In this document: positions 1-7,693 of the stretch, one piece after another
How the letters are laid out: each line of letters opens with the position of its first letter
How positions within the stretch are numbered: the first letter of the stretch is position 1
Assembly: GCA_938027595.1 (NCBI GenBank)
Contig: CALJAK010000013.1
Location: 1-33,317 of the forward strand
DNA length: 33,317 nucleotides
DNA from: an uncultured Thermoproteales archaeon
GTDB lineage: Archaea; Thermoproteota; Thermoprotei; Thermoproteales; Thermoproteaceae
Direction: 5' to 3'
Notes under the pieces: generated by a model
The model's database searches: none
Seen by the model: the letters and a program-made list of their open reading frames with translations, nothing else
Told to the model about the DNA's origin: nothing
Translations under genes and position numbers: made by a program

Positions 1-354
1 CTTCAGCTTGGGTCTCACTTCCGACTCCGTTAGGTTCGTCCTTAGCACCCGCACGCCGCAGTTTATGTCGTAACCTATGCCCCCCGGCGAAATGACGCCT
101 TTTTCTGCGTCTATGGCCGCCACGCCGCCGATGGGGAAGCCGTAGCCCTGGTGCGCGTCTGGCAGTACAATACTCCATTTATATATGCCGGGGAGGCAGC
201 CTACGTTGATTCCCTGCTCTAGCGTGAGGTCTGTCTTCATTTTGTCCAAGAGTGCTTCGTCTGCGTATATCCTAACTGGCACTTTTTGACATGGCTTGAC
301 GCCTGGGGGTATTTCCCAAACGAAATCGCTGATTTTATTTATGGGAAATCTCAT
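1..354 (-). CDS. rtcB: RNA-splicing ligase RtcB, N-terminal part (cut by window edge)
   Basis: The first 118 residues of RtcB, the GTP- and Mn-dependent ligase that joins 2',3'-cyclic phosphate or 3'-phosphate ends to 5'-OH ends in tRNA splicing and RNA repair. The reading frame gives the RtcB hallmarks VPVRIYADE (residues 25-33), LPDAHQGYGFPIGGVAA (64-80) and GGIGYDINCGVR (91-102), where the Asp and Cys are metal ligands in the family. The ATG at 352-354 is preceded by an AT-rich element centred near 380, about 26 nt away, which fits a leaderless transcript. The gene runs off the left edge, so the catalytic His residues and the C-terminus are not seen. It is divergent from gatD and shares its promoter region. 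Confidence 0.93.
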   Translation of the reverse strand, partial: MRFPINKISDFVWEIPPGVKPCQKVPVRIYADEALLDKMKTDLTLEQGINVGCLPGIYKWSIVLPDAHQGYGFPIGGVAAIDAEKGVISPGGIGYDINCGVRVLRTNLTESEVRPKLK

Positions 355-369
355 GTCCCCCCCGCGACG

Positions 370-387
370 TTAATTAAAAAATTTTTC
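370..387. promoter_or_regulatory. shared AT-rich promoter between rtcB and gatD
   Basis: A TTAATTAAAAAATTTTT stretch lies between the divergent starts at 354 and 409. Its A/T-symmetric core is centred at about 380.5, so it sits 26-28 nt before both start codons, as expected for archaeal TATA boxes of two leaderless transcripts. Confidence 0.6.
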
Positions 388-408
388 TACTACTGCAGTC
401 TCCCCACT

Positions 409-1653
409 GTGAAGAGAGTTAGAGTTGTGTTGCGGGATGGAGACGTGTTGGAGGGGGTGTTGATACCGCCTACGCAATTGAGTGACCCCAATGTGTTGGT
501 AATTAAGTTGAAGAACGGCTACAACGTCGGCGTTGGTAGAGAAAAAGTGCGGGAGGTAGTGGAGTTGGGTGAGGTCTCTCCGCCTTCTGTCGGCGGCGCG
601 TTGTCTACGCCCGCCGGCGGCGAGAGAGTGTGGATACTGGCGGCTGGGGGCACTATATTGTCTAGAGTGGATTACGTCACTGGGGGGGTCTACCCCACTC
701 TAGACGTCCGTTATCTCTTTGAGTTGTTGGGTGGGTTTGAGACTCCGGTCGAAATTAGGGAAGTCACTTCTGAATTTAGCGAAGACTTCACGCCGGATAC
801 TTGGTCTCTCTTGGCGGAGAGAGTGGGCGAGGCGTTTGGAGGGGGGGCGAGGGGCGTTGTGATTCTACACGGGACGGACACTATGCATTACTCCGCCGCC
901 GCTATGGCTTTCGCCTTTAGGCGAGCCCCGGGGCCGATTGTTTTCGTGGGGGCTCAGCGGTCTAGCGATAGACCCTCCACCGACGCGGTGTTTAACTTGA
1001 GGGCAGCTCTGGCGGTGGCTTCTCGCGCTCCCTTCGCCGAGTCTGTGGTAGTTATGCATAAAGACACTAGCGACGTGGCGATCGCCGTCTATAGGGGGAC
1101 TCGGGTGAGGAAAATGCACACTTCACGACGTGACGCCTTCAAGCCAGTGAACGCCGGCCCCCTGGCGGAGTATCTGCCAGACAGAGACGTGTTGCAAATT
1201 CTCGACGTTTATAGAGAACGCGGCGGTTTGGAATTCACCACCAAGTTCGAACGGGCAGTGGCGTTAGTTAAATTCTACCCAGGCATGCCGCCGGGGTTTT
1301 TGGAGACTCTGCTAGATTTGGGAATGCGGGGGGTAGTGATCGAGGGTACCGGTTTTGGTCACGTTAGTAGAGAGTTAGTGCCCGCGGTGAAGAAGTTGGT
1401 AGACGCCGGCGTGGTGGTGGCTATGGCTAGCCAAACGTTGTATGGCAGGACTAATTTGTACGTCTATAGGCGGGGGAGGGAGTTGCTAACCGCCGGCGTG
1501 ACGCCAGTGGGAGACATGCTGCCGGAGGTGGCTTACGTCAAGTTGTCTTGGGCTTTGGCTAACTTCAAGCGGGAGGCGGTGCCCTCGGCGTTGGTAACGC
1601 CGATGGCGTTTGAAATCAGCCCCAGGTCTGAGGTATGGACCTCCTGGCCGTAG
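409..1653 (+). CDS. gatD: Glutamyl-tRNA(Gln) amidotransferase subunit D
   Basis: GatD is the asparaginase-like subunit of archaeal GatDE. It releases ammonia from glutamine so that GatE can convert Glu-tRNA(Gln) to Gln-tRNA(Gln). The N-terminal part (residues about 1-45, VKRVRVVLRDGDVLEGVLIPP) is the small beta-barrel domain. The amidase part carries AAGGTI with Thr82, HGTDTM with Thr156 and Asp157, and GAQRSSDRPSTDA, all catalytic-site motifs of type I/II asparaginases. The open frame extends upstream to 286, but that stretch overlaps the start of divergent rtcB and its promoter, so GTG 409 is chosen. The result is 414 aa, close to the usual size. The HD-domain gene overlaps its end by 19 nt. 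No gatE is in the window. Confidence 0.92.
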   Translation: MKRVRVVLRDGDVLEGVLIPPTQLSDPNVLVIKLKNGYNVGVGREKVREVVELGEVSPPSVGGALSTPAGGERVWILAAGGTILSRVDYVTGGVYPTLDVRYLFELLGGFETPVEIREVTSEFSEDFTPDTWSLLAERVGEAFGGGARGVVILHGTDTMHYSAAAMAFAFRRAPGPIVFVGAQRSSDRPSTDAVFNLRAALAVASRAPFAESVVVMHKDTSDVAIAVYRGTRVRKMHTSRRDAFKPVNAGPLAEYLPDRDVLQILDVYRERGGLEFTTKFERAVALVKFYPGMPPGFLETLLDLGMRGVVIEGTGFGHVSRELVPAVKKLVDAGVVVAMASQTLYGRTNLYVYRRGRELLTAGVTPVGDMLPEVAYVKLSWALANFKREAVPSALVTPMAFEISPRSEVWTSWP

Positions 1654-2135
1654 TAGACGTCCTCTGCGGCACGCCGCGGGTGGGGTGGCTCCAGAGGGGG
1701 GTCCAGGGGGCGGAGACTGTCTGTAGCCACGTGATGTTGACGACGTTGGTCGCTGCCGACGTCGCCGCTAGACTGCGCGCCGAGGGGGTCGAAATTGAGT
1801 TAGAGAAAGTGGTGGCTGCGGCGGCTGTCCACGACTTGGCCGAGGCTGTGTTGGGCCATCCGGCTAAGTTAGTGAGGGAGAGAGTAGATTGGGAGGGGCT
1901 GGAGGAGGAGGTGTTCAAGCGCTACTTCCCCCACCTCCTCGAGATCTTTAGGTGGTACCGCCATGAGGTTAATTACGTGGGGAGAGTGGTGGCTTTCGCA
2001 GACAAATTAGCCACTTTAGTGAGGGCATGCAAATACGGCGCTTGGGATTTGGTGGAGAAGTTGAGGGAGAGGTTGGAGAGGTACCACGAGTTGTCTCACG
2101 TGTTGGAGGATTATTTGGCTAGGTACTGTAGCTAA
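1635..2135 (+). CDS. HD-domain phosphohydrolase (YfbR/HDDC2-like 5'-nucleotidase)
   Basis: A 166-residue all-helical protein of the HD superfamily. Visible metal-site motifs are SHVMLTTLVAADVA (first His), AVHDLAEAVLGH (the HD pair followed by the E of the HDxxE pattern) and VVAFADKLATLVRA (distal Asp). This spacing is that of YfbR/HDDC2 enzymes, which remove phosphate from deoxyribonucleoside 5'-monophosphates; that exact activity is inference. It starts 19 nt inside the end of gatD and is probably translated from the same mRNA. Its 3' end overlaps the convergent ZPR1 gene by 17 nt. Confidence 0.8.
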   Translation: MDLLAVVDVLCGTPRVGWLQRGVQGAETVCSHVMLTTLVAADVAARLRAEGVEIELEKVVAAAAVHDLAEAVLGHPAKLVRERVDWEGLEEEVFKRYFPHLLEIFRWYRHEVNYVGRVVAFADKLATLVRACKYGAWDLVEKLRERLERYHELSHVLEDYLARYCS

Positions 2136-2640
2136 TGGTGTGGGGTTTGTGGGGTACGACGAGGGATTTGCCTAGGGGGTCCTCCACCACTAGAGTGAAT
2201 CCCCCCCTCTCCATTTTCTCCCGCACTCTGGCGATGAATCGGTCCACCTCGCCGCTGGTTTCTGGCGACAGAGTCTTGAGTTTCTCTGCATATGTAACCA
2301 CCCGTTGGAGGAACCCCTCTACTGTGGTTATGAAGGGCTCTCCCAAGGAGCCGGGCTCTAGCGAGAAGCCGAGGTCTGGCGAGTGTATAGAGCCAGTTCT
2401 GCTGCGGACTACGAGCGACTTGGCTACGTCTTCGGCGTCTTCGGCGGTGAATACTATTTTGGTGGGTTTCCCCACCTCGCCATATTCAAGATCGAAAAAA
2501 CGGTAGCCGCAGTTGGTGCAGTGTCCCGACTGTATCAACACGTTGCCGAAGTACGGCACTTCGTACAGCACCTCCTGGTAGTGGAAAGTGTCCAAGCTGC
2601 AGGTGGGGCAGGGGGTTGTGGCGCTGTACAGCGTTGACAC
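2119..2640 (-). CDS. ZPR1 zinc-finger domain protein
   Basis: Archaeal one-domain relative of eukaryotic ZPR1. The N-terminal zinc ribbon is formed by CPTC and, about 30 residues later, CTNCGYR, followed by the beta-rich ZPR1 region (GFSLEPGSLGEPFITTVEGFL) and a C-terminal EDPLGKS segment. In eukaryotes ZPR1 binds eEF1A; the archaeal role is not established. The frame is open to 2778, but that part overlaps the divergent gene. GTG 2638-2640 lies 22 nt from the centre of the palindromic TATA element at 2655-2670, so it is taken as the start, giving 173 aa. The stop codon is inside the end of the HD gene. Confidence 0.83.
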   Translation of the reverse strand: MSTLYSATTPCPTCSLDTFHYQEVLYEVPYFGNVLIQSGHCTNCGYRFFDLEYGEVGKPTKIVFTAEDAEDVAKSLVVRSRTGSIHSPDLGFSLEPGSLGEPFITTVEGFLQRVVTYAEKLKTLSPETSGEVDRFIARVREKMERGGFTLVVEDPLGKSLVVPHKPHTISYST

Positions 2641-2654
2641 GTCCAGCTCGTTGT

Positions 2655-2670
2655 AAAGTTTTAAAACTTT
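2655..2670. promoter_or_regulatory. palindromic bidirectional TATA element
   Basis: AAAGTTTTAAAACTTT is a perfect 16-nt palindrome lying midway between two divergent leaderless starts (2640 minus, 2686 plus). Its centre is 22-23 nt from each start codon, so one element plausibly directs both transcripts. Confidence 0.72.
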
Positions 2671-2685
2671 TAGGTAGTGCCCCCC

Positions 2686-2946
2686 ATGGATAAGTTCGAG
2701 TTGGCGGTGGGAGCGGCTGCGGTGGTGGCCGTGGCGCTTGTGTTGTCTGGCTTCTGGAGCGTAGTTCACTACCCCCACTGTGGAGTGTTAGTTGGCTACA
2801 TGGCGCTTGGGGCGTCTGTGGGTTTTTTGTTTCTGTTGGGCGGTAGGTATAGACAACTCGAGACGTGGGGGGCGCTGGCGGCTTTTCTCTTCTTGCTAGT
2901 GATGTGGTATACTTACGCAAATTGGGGGGTTTTGTTGGGTTGTTGA
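2686..2946 (+). CDS. Small membrane protein of unknown function
   Basis: An 86-residue protein I do not recognise. It has three hydrophobic stretches: about 5-25 (LAVGAAAVVAVALVLSGFW), 35-52 (VLVGYMALGASVGFLFLL) and 63-78 (GALAAFLFLLVMWYTY), joined by short polar loops. ATG 2686 is favoured over an upstream in-frame GTG at 2677 because it is 23 nt from the centre of the symmetric TATA element. It is divergent from the ZPR1 gene and 30 nt before the next gene, which has its own promoter. Confidence 0.6.
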   Translation: MDKFELAVGAAAVVAVALVLSGFWSVVHYPHCGVLVGYMALGASVGFLFLLGGRYRQLETWGALAAFLFLLVMWYTYANWGVLLGC

Positions 2947-2976
2947 AAGTTTATATAGAGAGGCGGCTTGGTTTTC

Positions 2977-3513
2977 ATGAAGAAGCGGAAGCGTGGTAAG
3001 ATTTTCCTCATCGCGTTGGCGGCTCTCTTGTTTGCGGAGGCTGGATACATATTGGGCACTACTGGGTTGGGTTGGATGATTTTCTCCCCCAAGCCCGCCG
3101 GCGCTGCGTTCGGCGAGGTGCTGGCGGTTTCTGAAGGCATAGTCTTCCACGGCGGTAACGTGACGGTGGGGCGTCCCCCACTCTTTGACAATGCGTATGT
3201 GTATGTAATCAACTACGCGCCGGGCCAGAGACTGCCAGAGAGAGTAGTGACTAGAGTGGTTGTAGACGCCGGCGAGAGACCGGTGTACATACTGCCGTTG
3301 TTTCAGGGTTACGTGTTGCCAGACGACTTTCTCTATGACATACCTAAAAATTTGGCGAATCCAGTGGTGGTGTTGTATCCAGCTGGCGACAAGTGGGCAA
3401 CTGCGGTAACTAACTGGCTCCATGACGTGGGGAGCAAACTGCGGGTGGATCTAGTGCCGCCGGCGAGGGTAACTCTCGACGGGGGAAACGCAGTGGCTTG
3501 GGTTAAAGTGTGA
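2977..3513 (+). CDS. Membrane-anchored or exported protein of unknown function
   Basis: A 178-residue protein with a basic N-terminus (MKKRKRGK), a hydrophobic segment at about 9-38 and a C-terminal part of about 140 residues rich in beta-type sequence, presumably outside the cell. No cysteines or catalytic motifs stand out, and I do not recognise the family. ATG 2977 is chosen over an upstream TTG because AGTTTATATAG (2948-2958) is centred 24 nt before it. The two preceding small genes and this one may all concern the cell envelope, which is inference from topology only. Confidence 0.6.
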   Translation: MKKRKRGKIFLIALAALLFAEAGYILGTTGLGWMIFSPKPAGAAFGEVLAVSEGIVFHGGNVTVGRPPLFDNAYVYVINYAPGQRLPERVVTRVVVDAGERPVYILPLFQGYVLPDDFLYDIPKNLANPVVVLYPAGDKWATAVTNWLHDVGSKLRVDLVPPARVTLDGGNAVAWVKV

Positions 3514-3526
3514 CAGTGTAACTCCC

Positions 3527-4237
3527 CTAAAGTGTGGCGGTGCAGCTCGCCGGCCGGCCGCCGGTTAGTATAACTCTCACCGCCTCCACGTCGTCGATGG
3601 AGCAGTAATAGACGGGGGTGCCCAATTTGGCTATTTCGAGACCCACCTCAACTTTCTTCCTCACTCCGCCGGTGACGTCTACGCCCCCCGCGGCGGCGGT
3701 GGGTAAGTCAGTTATCACTTCTACCCTCCTGGCGCCCGGCGTGCCTGGGGGAGCTGTGTAAATGCCGTCTACGTCCATGAGAAACGCCACTGCTTTGGGT
3801 CTATAGGCTTTGGCTAACTCCAGCGCTATGTCGTCGCCGCTGAGCACTGCGTACCCCCCGTCGCTGGGCACTATGTCTCCGTGGAGGAGTGGATACATGC
3901 CCCGCTCCAGCGCGTAGTTTATCACCTCCCCCCTCGCCAGCGTCTTCCCCCAGAATATCTCACTGGGTTCTATAGGCATGGCGGCGGCGCCGGCGTCTGC
4001 CAACTCCTCCACTACGTAAGCCGTCAACCGCCTGAGCGAGGCTTTTGTCAAAGCAACGCCGAGGTTAGTCAACCCGAAAGTCTTCACGTGTGGGTGGGCG
4101 AAGGAGCCTGCGCCGTGTATCAAAACCGCTCTCTGGCCAGACAGCGCTTTCGCTACCTTGGCCACCCGACCGCGGCGGTATGTGTATGGCTTTGTCTTGT
4201 CCGTTATGGCCGACCCCCCCAGTTTCAGTATGTACAT
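3527..4237 (-). CDS. ipk: Isopentenyl phosphate kinase
   Basis: Amino-acid-kinase-fold enzyme of the archaeal modified mevalonate pathways that phosphorylates isopentenyl phosphate to IPP. The N-terminus is [14 protein letters not shown] (Lys5 and the Gly-rich loop). HGAGSFAHPH (residues 41-50) contains the His that distinguishes IPK from other kinases of this fold, LSGDD and MDVDGIYT line the ATP/substrate site, and VTGGVRKKVE is the C-terminal nucleotide loop. Length 236 aa is slightly short but complete. Its ATG overlaps the TAA stop of the prenyl synthase gene by one base, so the two are one operon: IPK makes IPP and the next enzyme condenses it. Confidence 0.93.
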   Translation of the reverse strand: MYILKLGGSAITDKTKPYTYRRGRVAKVAKALSGQRAVLIHGAGSFAHPHVKTFGLTNLGVALTKASLRRLTAYVVEELADAGAAAMPIEPSEIFWGKTLARGEVINYALERGMYPLLHGDIVPSDGGYAVLSGDDIALELAKAYRPKAVAFLMDVDGIYTAPPGTPGARRVEVITDLPTAAAGGVDVTGGVRKKVEVGLEIAKLGTPVYYCSIDDVEAVRVILTGGRPASCTATL

Positions 4238-5241
4238 TAACGTTGTCTAGTCAATATGTAGTGTAGTATCTCGCGCAGCGTCTCGTTGTTGGGGATTTTA
4301 GCTAACTCCACCTCGGCGGCTTGTCTATACCTCTCGGCGAGGAGTATTGCCTCCCGCCGGGCGTCCGCGGCGTCTATCAACTCCACTGCTTCCCGTAAGT
4401 CGCTGTCTCTAACTTCCTCTCGAGACAAGATGGACAGCAGTCTCTCTCTCTTGGCTTGGTCTAGTCTCTCCAACGCTATGGCCACAACTACGTTGCCACG
4501 TTTGTGTTCTTTGATGTCTTTGCCAATCTCTTTGCCGAATTTCTCAAAATCGCCATATATGTCCAACACGTCGTCTATTATCTGGAAGGAAATACCGGCG
4601 TTCATGCCGAAGTCCCAAGCGGCTTTCGCCAGATTTGCGTCGCTAGCGACAGACATGACGCCCCACTTAGCCGCCGCGGCTATCAAAACGCCGGTTTTGA
4701 GTGACACCATCTGTATGTAATCCCCCAGCCCCACTTCTCTCCGCCTCGCTCTGGCGAAGTAGGGATCTGCCCGGCCTCCGTATTCGAACAAAATGTCTAA
4801 ACGTTCCCCCTCGTCTATTGCCTTGATTACTTTCGCCACTTCTCTGGCGAACAGCGGCGGGTTGGGAGTCTCCAAGACCGCCTCTTCGATGGCTTCTCTG
4901 TACCAAATGCCGATTAGAATGGCGGCGTTGTCGCCGAATGCTTTCCTCACTGTCGGCAACCCCCGCCTCACGTCACCTCTGTCGATAATGTCGTCGTATA
5001 TGAGTGAGTAATTGTGTATCAATTCCACTATCGCCGCCGCCGGCAGCGCCGGCTGCCAGCGGCCGGAGACTGCCTCAGCCGCCGCCAGCGTGAGGAGTGG
5101 CCTCAAGCGCTTCCCGCCGGTTTTTATTTGGTAGAGCACTTCTTCTCTGAAGTCTTCGGCGAGGTCTATCGCTAAGTATCGCTCTAGCGCTTCCTCTACC
5201 GCCGGGCCGTACTTGCTGTGTAACTTCGTCAAGACGTCCAC
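4237..5241 (-). CDS. Polyprenyl diphosphate synthase (geranylgeranyl diphosphate synthase type)
   Basis: Trans-prenyltransferase that builds the C20 (or longer) chains of archaeal ether lipids from IPP and allylic diphosphates. The first aspartate-rich motif is DDIID at residues 83-87, followed by RGDVRRG; the second is DDVLD at 223-227. GGKRLRP (42-48) binds IPP diphosphate. The residue five before the first DD is Tyr78, an aromatic plug typical of short-chain archaeal synthases, so GGPP is the probable product; the exact length cannot be read. The frame is open to 5271, but GTG 5241 is about 20 nt from the centre of the TATA element shared with the divergent DUF92 gene. Length 334 aa. Confidence 0.9.
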   Translation of the reverse strand: MDVLTKLHSKYGPAVEEALERYLAIDLAEDFREEVLYQIKTGGKRLRPLLTLAAAEAVSGRWQPALPAAAIVELIHNYSLIYDDIIDRGDVRRGLPTVRKAFGDNAAILIGIWYREAIEEAVLETPNPPLFAREVAKVIKAIDEGERLDILFEYGGRADPYFARARRREVGLGDYIQMVSLKTGVLIAAAAKWGVMSVASDANLAKAAWDFGMNAGISFQIIDDVLDIYGDFEKFGKEIGKDIKEHKRGNVVVAIALERLDQAKRERLLSILSREEVRDSDLREAVELIDAADARREAILLAERYRQAAEVELAKIPNNETLREILHYILTRQR

Positions 5242-5253
5242 AAGTAGAGAAAT

Positions 5254-5268
5254 CAATATATATTTATA
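5254..5268. promoter_or_regulatory. shared TATA element, prenyl synthase / DUF92
   Basis: An AATATATATTTATAC run is centred about 20-22 nt from both divergent starts (5241 minus, 5283 plus). Both genes would be leaderless, and their promoters physically overlap. Confidence 0.65.
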
Positions 5269-5282
5269 CAAATTGTAGCGTT

Positions 5283-6020
5283 ATGGATGTCTTGATTTTG
5301 ATACCGCCGTCTATGGCTCTCCTCGCGTTTTTGGCGCTGTGGAGGGGTTACTTGACGCGGAGGGGGGCAATTTCGGCGGTGGTTGTGGGGACGGCGGTGT
5401 CGGCGGCTGGCTTGAGTCTATTTGCACTCCTGGCGTTGTTTTTCCTCTCCTCTTCGGCACTTACGAAGCTCAAGTCAGACATGAAGAGAGCTATGGGTCT
5501 CAAAGACGTGGGGGGAAGGTCGCTTAGGCAGGTGGCGGGCGTGGGGAGCCCCATCGCTGTGTTTGCTCTACTCTACCTAGCCACTGGCAGAGTTGAGTTT
5601 CTCACGGCGGCGGTGGTGGCGGTGGCGGTTGCCACCGCCGATACTTGGGCTAGTGAAGTGGGTGTGGCGTATGGGGGGAGGCCTAGGTACATACTAGCGC
5701 CGTGGAGGAGTGTAGAGCCTGGAGTATCTGGAGGCGTGACGGCGGTGGGCACCGCGGCTGCGGTGGCGGGGGCTTCTTTCATAGCTGTCTCCAGTTGGGT
5801 CCTCCAACTGCCGGTGCCGGTTTGGAAAGTACTCTTATTTGGCTATGTGGGTGAGTTGTTGGATAGTTTACTGGGGGCGTTGCTGCAGCGGAAGTACATA
5901 TGCGCCGGCGGCGTTTTCGAAACTCCGCGTGCCGGCTGCGTGGAGAGGGGGGTTTTGAATAACGAGTCTGTGAATTTCGTCAGTGGGTTTGCGGCGGGCT
6001 CCATGGCGGCGTTGGTATGA
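5283..6020 (+). CDS. DUF92 family integral membrane protein (VTE6/TMEM19 relative)
   Basis: A 245-residue polytopic membrane protein with about six hydrophobic segments. Family signatures visible are RGYLTRRGAISAVVVGTAV near the N-terminus, the polar KSDMKRAMGLKDVGGRSLRQV loop, ATADTWASEVG, and GELLDSLLGALLQRKYIC near the C-terminus followed by NNESVNFVSGFAAG. Plant DUF92 member VTE6 is a phytyl-phosphate kinase, which converts a prenyl monophosphate to a diphosphate. Here the gene is head-to-head with a prenyl diphosphate synthase and next to isopentenyl phosphate kinase, so an isoprenyl-phosphate kinase role is a reasonable inference. Its stop overlaps the ATG of the YjbQ gene (ATGA). Confidence 0.85.
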   Translation: MDVLILIPPSMALLAFLALWRGYLTRRGAISAVVVGTAVSAAGLSLFALLALFFLSSSALTKLKSDMKRAMGLKDVGGRSLRQVAGVGSPIAVFALLYLATGRVEFLTAAVVAVAVATADTWASEVGVAYGGRPRYILAPWRSVEPGVSGGVTAVGTAAAVAGASFIAVSSWVLQLPVPVWKVLLFGYVGELLDSLLGALLQRKYICAGGVFETPRAGCVERGVLNNESVNFVSGFAAGSMAALV

Positions 6021-6421
6021 TAGAGGAGTTCCAAATCTCTACCAAGTCGCGGGAGGAGGTGGTGGTGATAACTAGGCGTGTGGAGGAGATTGTGGCTAAG
6101 AGTGGCGTCAAGAACGGCTTGGCGCTTGTTTACGTACCCCACGCCACGGCGGCTGTGGTGTTGAACGAAGACGAGCCTAGGCTGAGGGAGGACATATTGA
6201 ACAAGGTGAAGTCTCTCTTCCCCCGGGGGGCTGGCTATAGACATGACGAGATTGACCACAATGCAAATGCGCATTTGGCTAGTGTCTTTCTGGGGCCTTT
6301 CGTAGTGATGCCGGTGGTTGGGGGTAGGTTGGCTAGGGGCACTTGGCAAGACGTTATGTTAGTCGAGATGGACGGACCCCGCACGCGTCGGGTTGTGGTG
6401 GTTGTTTTGGGTCAGGCGTAA
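6017..6421 (+). CDS. YjbQ (UPF0047) family protein, secondary thiamine-phosphate synthase candidate
   Basis: A 134-residue protein with the UPF0047 signature: VYVPHATAAVVLNEDEP, then DHNANAHLASVFLG and GTWQDVMLVEMDGPR. The conserved His and Asn residues in these segments form the presumed active site of the trimer. E. coli YjbQ has weak thiamine-phosphate synthase activity, and overexpression can bypass thiE. The thiL gene lies less than 0.5 kb downstream, which supports a thiamine role here without proving it. Start ATG 6017 overlaps the DUF92 stop by four bases. Confidence 0.85.
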   Translation: MIEEFQISTKSREEVVVITRRVEEIVAKSGVKNGLALVYVPHATAAVVLNEDEPRLREDILNKVKSLFPRGAGYRHDEIDHNANAHLASVFLGPFVVMPVVGGRLARGTWQDVMLVEMDGPRTRRVVVVVLGQA

Positions 6422-6425
6422 TACA

Positions 6426-6456
6426 GGATGGGGATGACTTACATAATTCCCCATCC
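6426..6456. repeat. 9-bp perfect inverted repeat after the YjbQ gene
   Basis: GGATGGGGA (6426-6434) and TCCCCATCC (6448-6456) are exact reverse complements separated by 13 nt. It starts five bases after the YjbQ stop and ends 11 nt before the TATA element of the next gene. It could be an RNA hairpin that ends the upstream transcript or an operator for the downstream promoter; sequence alone does not decide. Confidence 0.55.
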
Positions 6457-6493
6457 GTGTGTTGGAGTTAAATTTGGCGCGTGTCTATTGTTT

Positions 6494-6826
6494 ATGAATC
6501 ACCGTTTTAACCTGGCGGACTTCCACACCGTGTTGCGCACTGTGTACATGGGGATGGAGAAAATCGTGAAAGATGCCCGGGGGTCATGCGTCTCCTTCAC
6601 TCCGAGGAAAGTGCTTGAGTTCGGCGGTGTGGATACCACAATCCCAGTGGCGTTGACGTTGGTGAAACACGTGTTAGAGAAGTTAGTGGATGCGGGTTAC
6701 TTAGACAGAGACGACTCTAGAGCGAAAGTGAGGTATGTCCTCTGTAAAAATTCACAATTGTGGCACCAATTGAGGCGGGGGGACGCGGAGGCCTTTAAAC
6801 TATTTGAAGAAGCGACTGCGGAGTAG
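6494..6826 (+). CDS. Small winged-helix-like protein of unknown function
   Basis: A 110-residue protein. Its middle part (TIPVALTLVKHVLEKLVDAG, then YLDRDDSRAKVRYVLCKN) reads like a winged helix-turn-helix: a recognition helix followed by a charged two-strand wing. No other domain is seen. The frame is open to 6428, but TTAAATTT (6468-6475) is centred 22 nt before ATG 6494, the likely leaderless start. Its stop overlaps the thiL GTG by one base, so the two are one operon. A regulatory role for thiamine genes is inference; a nucleic-acid-binding protein of another kind is equally possible. Confidence 0.6.
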   Translation: MNHRFNLADFHTVLRTVYMGMEKIVKDARGSCVSFTPRKVLEFGGVDTTIPVALTLVKHVLEKLVDAGYLDRDDSRAKVRYVLCKNSQLWHQLRRGDAEAFKLFEEATAE

Positions 6827-7680
6827 TGGACGAGAAGGCCTTTCTAAAAGTTTTCCTCAGAGAGTTGGACGTCGAAGACAACGACGTTGTTTACGTAGAT
6901 GACTTAGTGTTGAAGATAGATGGCTCAGCCGCCTCGACGGCTCGTCTCCCCTTCCAGAGTTGGTTTGACTTTGGCTGGAGGAATGTAGCCGCGGCGTACA
7001 GCGACGTGAGGGTAAAACTCGGGATAGCCATGTACCTACTGGCGTCGATAACGGCGCCCACTTTGGAGATAGCCAGCGAAGTGGCGCGGGGCGTGAGAGA
7101 GGCCTCTCGGTTTTTCTCAATGGCGTACGTCGGTGGGGATTTAAACCAAGGCGGAGACACCGTAGTAGACGTGGCGATTGTTGGGAGAGCCACTCGGCGT
7201 GTGGGGAGGACGCCGAACCCCGGCGACGTGTTGATAACTATACCCCACTTCGGCTACACCGCCCTGGCGTATAGACTTTGGCATGTGGACCACCCCACCG
7301 TGGGGAGGGGTGTCGAGGAGCTGAGGAGACCGAAGCCCACTTGGCCCCTCCCGCCGTTGGATTGCATAACTGCCGGCATGGATTCCTCCGACGGTCTGGC
7401 GGACGTCCTCTGGACAATGGCTAGCGGCGTGGATATAACAGTGCGGCGGCTTCCGGCGGCTGGCGAGGTGGAGAAATACGCCGCCGAAGTTGGGCTAGAC
7501 TTGGGAGAGTTGGTGTTCAACGGCGGTGAGGAGTTTCTGCCAGTGTTCGCGGTGAGGAGAGACTGCCCAGTGGGGGAGCCCTACGTCGTCTTCGCCGAAG
7601 TGGCGGAGGGCGCCGGCCGCGTTTGGTGGGGGGGAGAACTGCTCAAGTGGCGCGGTTGGAGGTACTTCAGCAACGTTTAA
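6826..7680 (+). CDS. thiL: Thiamine-monophosphate kinase
   Basis: ThiL phosphorylates thiamine monophosphate to thiamine diphosphate, the cofactor needed for example by the POR encoded downstream. The AIRS/ThiL fold is shown by VVYVDDLVLKIDG and by WFDFGWRNVAAAYSDV (position of the metal-binding NxSDxxA motif, here changed to NVAAAYSDV), by GGDLNQGGDTVVDVAIVG and by the C-terminal AGMDSSDGLADVLW motif. Length 284 aa, slightly shorter than bacterial ThiL. GTG 6826 overlaps the upstream stop by one base. The gene 13 nt downstream follows in the same direction. Confidence 0.88.
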   Translation: MDEKAFLKVFLRELDVEDNDVVYVDDLVLKIDGSAASTARLPFQSWFDFGWRNVAAAYSDVRVKLGIAMYLLASITAPTLEIASEVARGVREASRFFSMAYVGGDLNQGGDTVVDVAIVGRATRRVGRTPNPGDVLITIPHFGYTALAYRLWHVDHPTVGRGVEELRRPKPTWPLPPLDCITAGMDSSDGLADVLWTMASGVDITVRRLPAAGEVEKYAAEVGLDLGELVFNGGEEFLPVFAVRRDCPVGEPYVVFAEVAEGAGRVWWGGELLKWRGWRYFSNV

Positions 7681-7693
7681 ACTCCCAGTTTGG

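Noticed and set aside
286-408. N-terminal extension of GatD by 41 residues
   Set aside because: It overlaps the start of divergent rtcB and the promoter between them, and the added residues do not resemble GatD; GTG 409 gives the normal domain start.
2896-3423. 175-codon minus-strand frame over the exported protein gene
   Set aside because: The plus-strand gene has a membrane segment and a well-placed TATA element; the minus frame is low in order and has no promoter.
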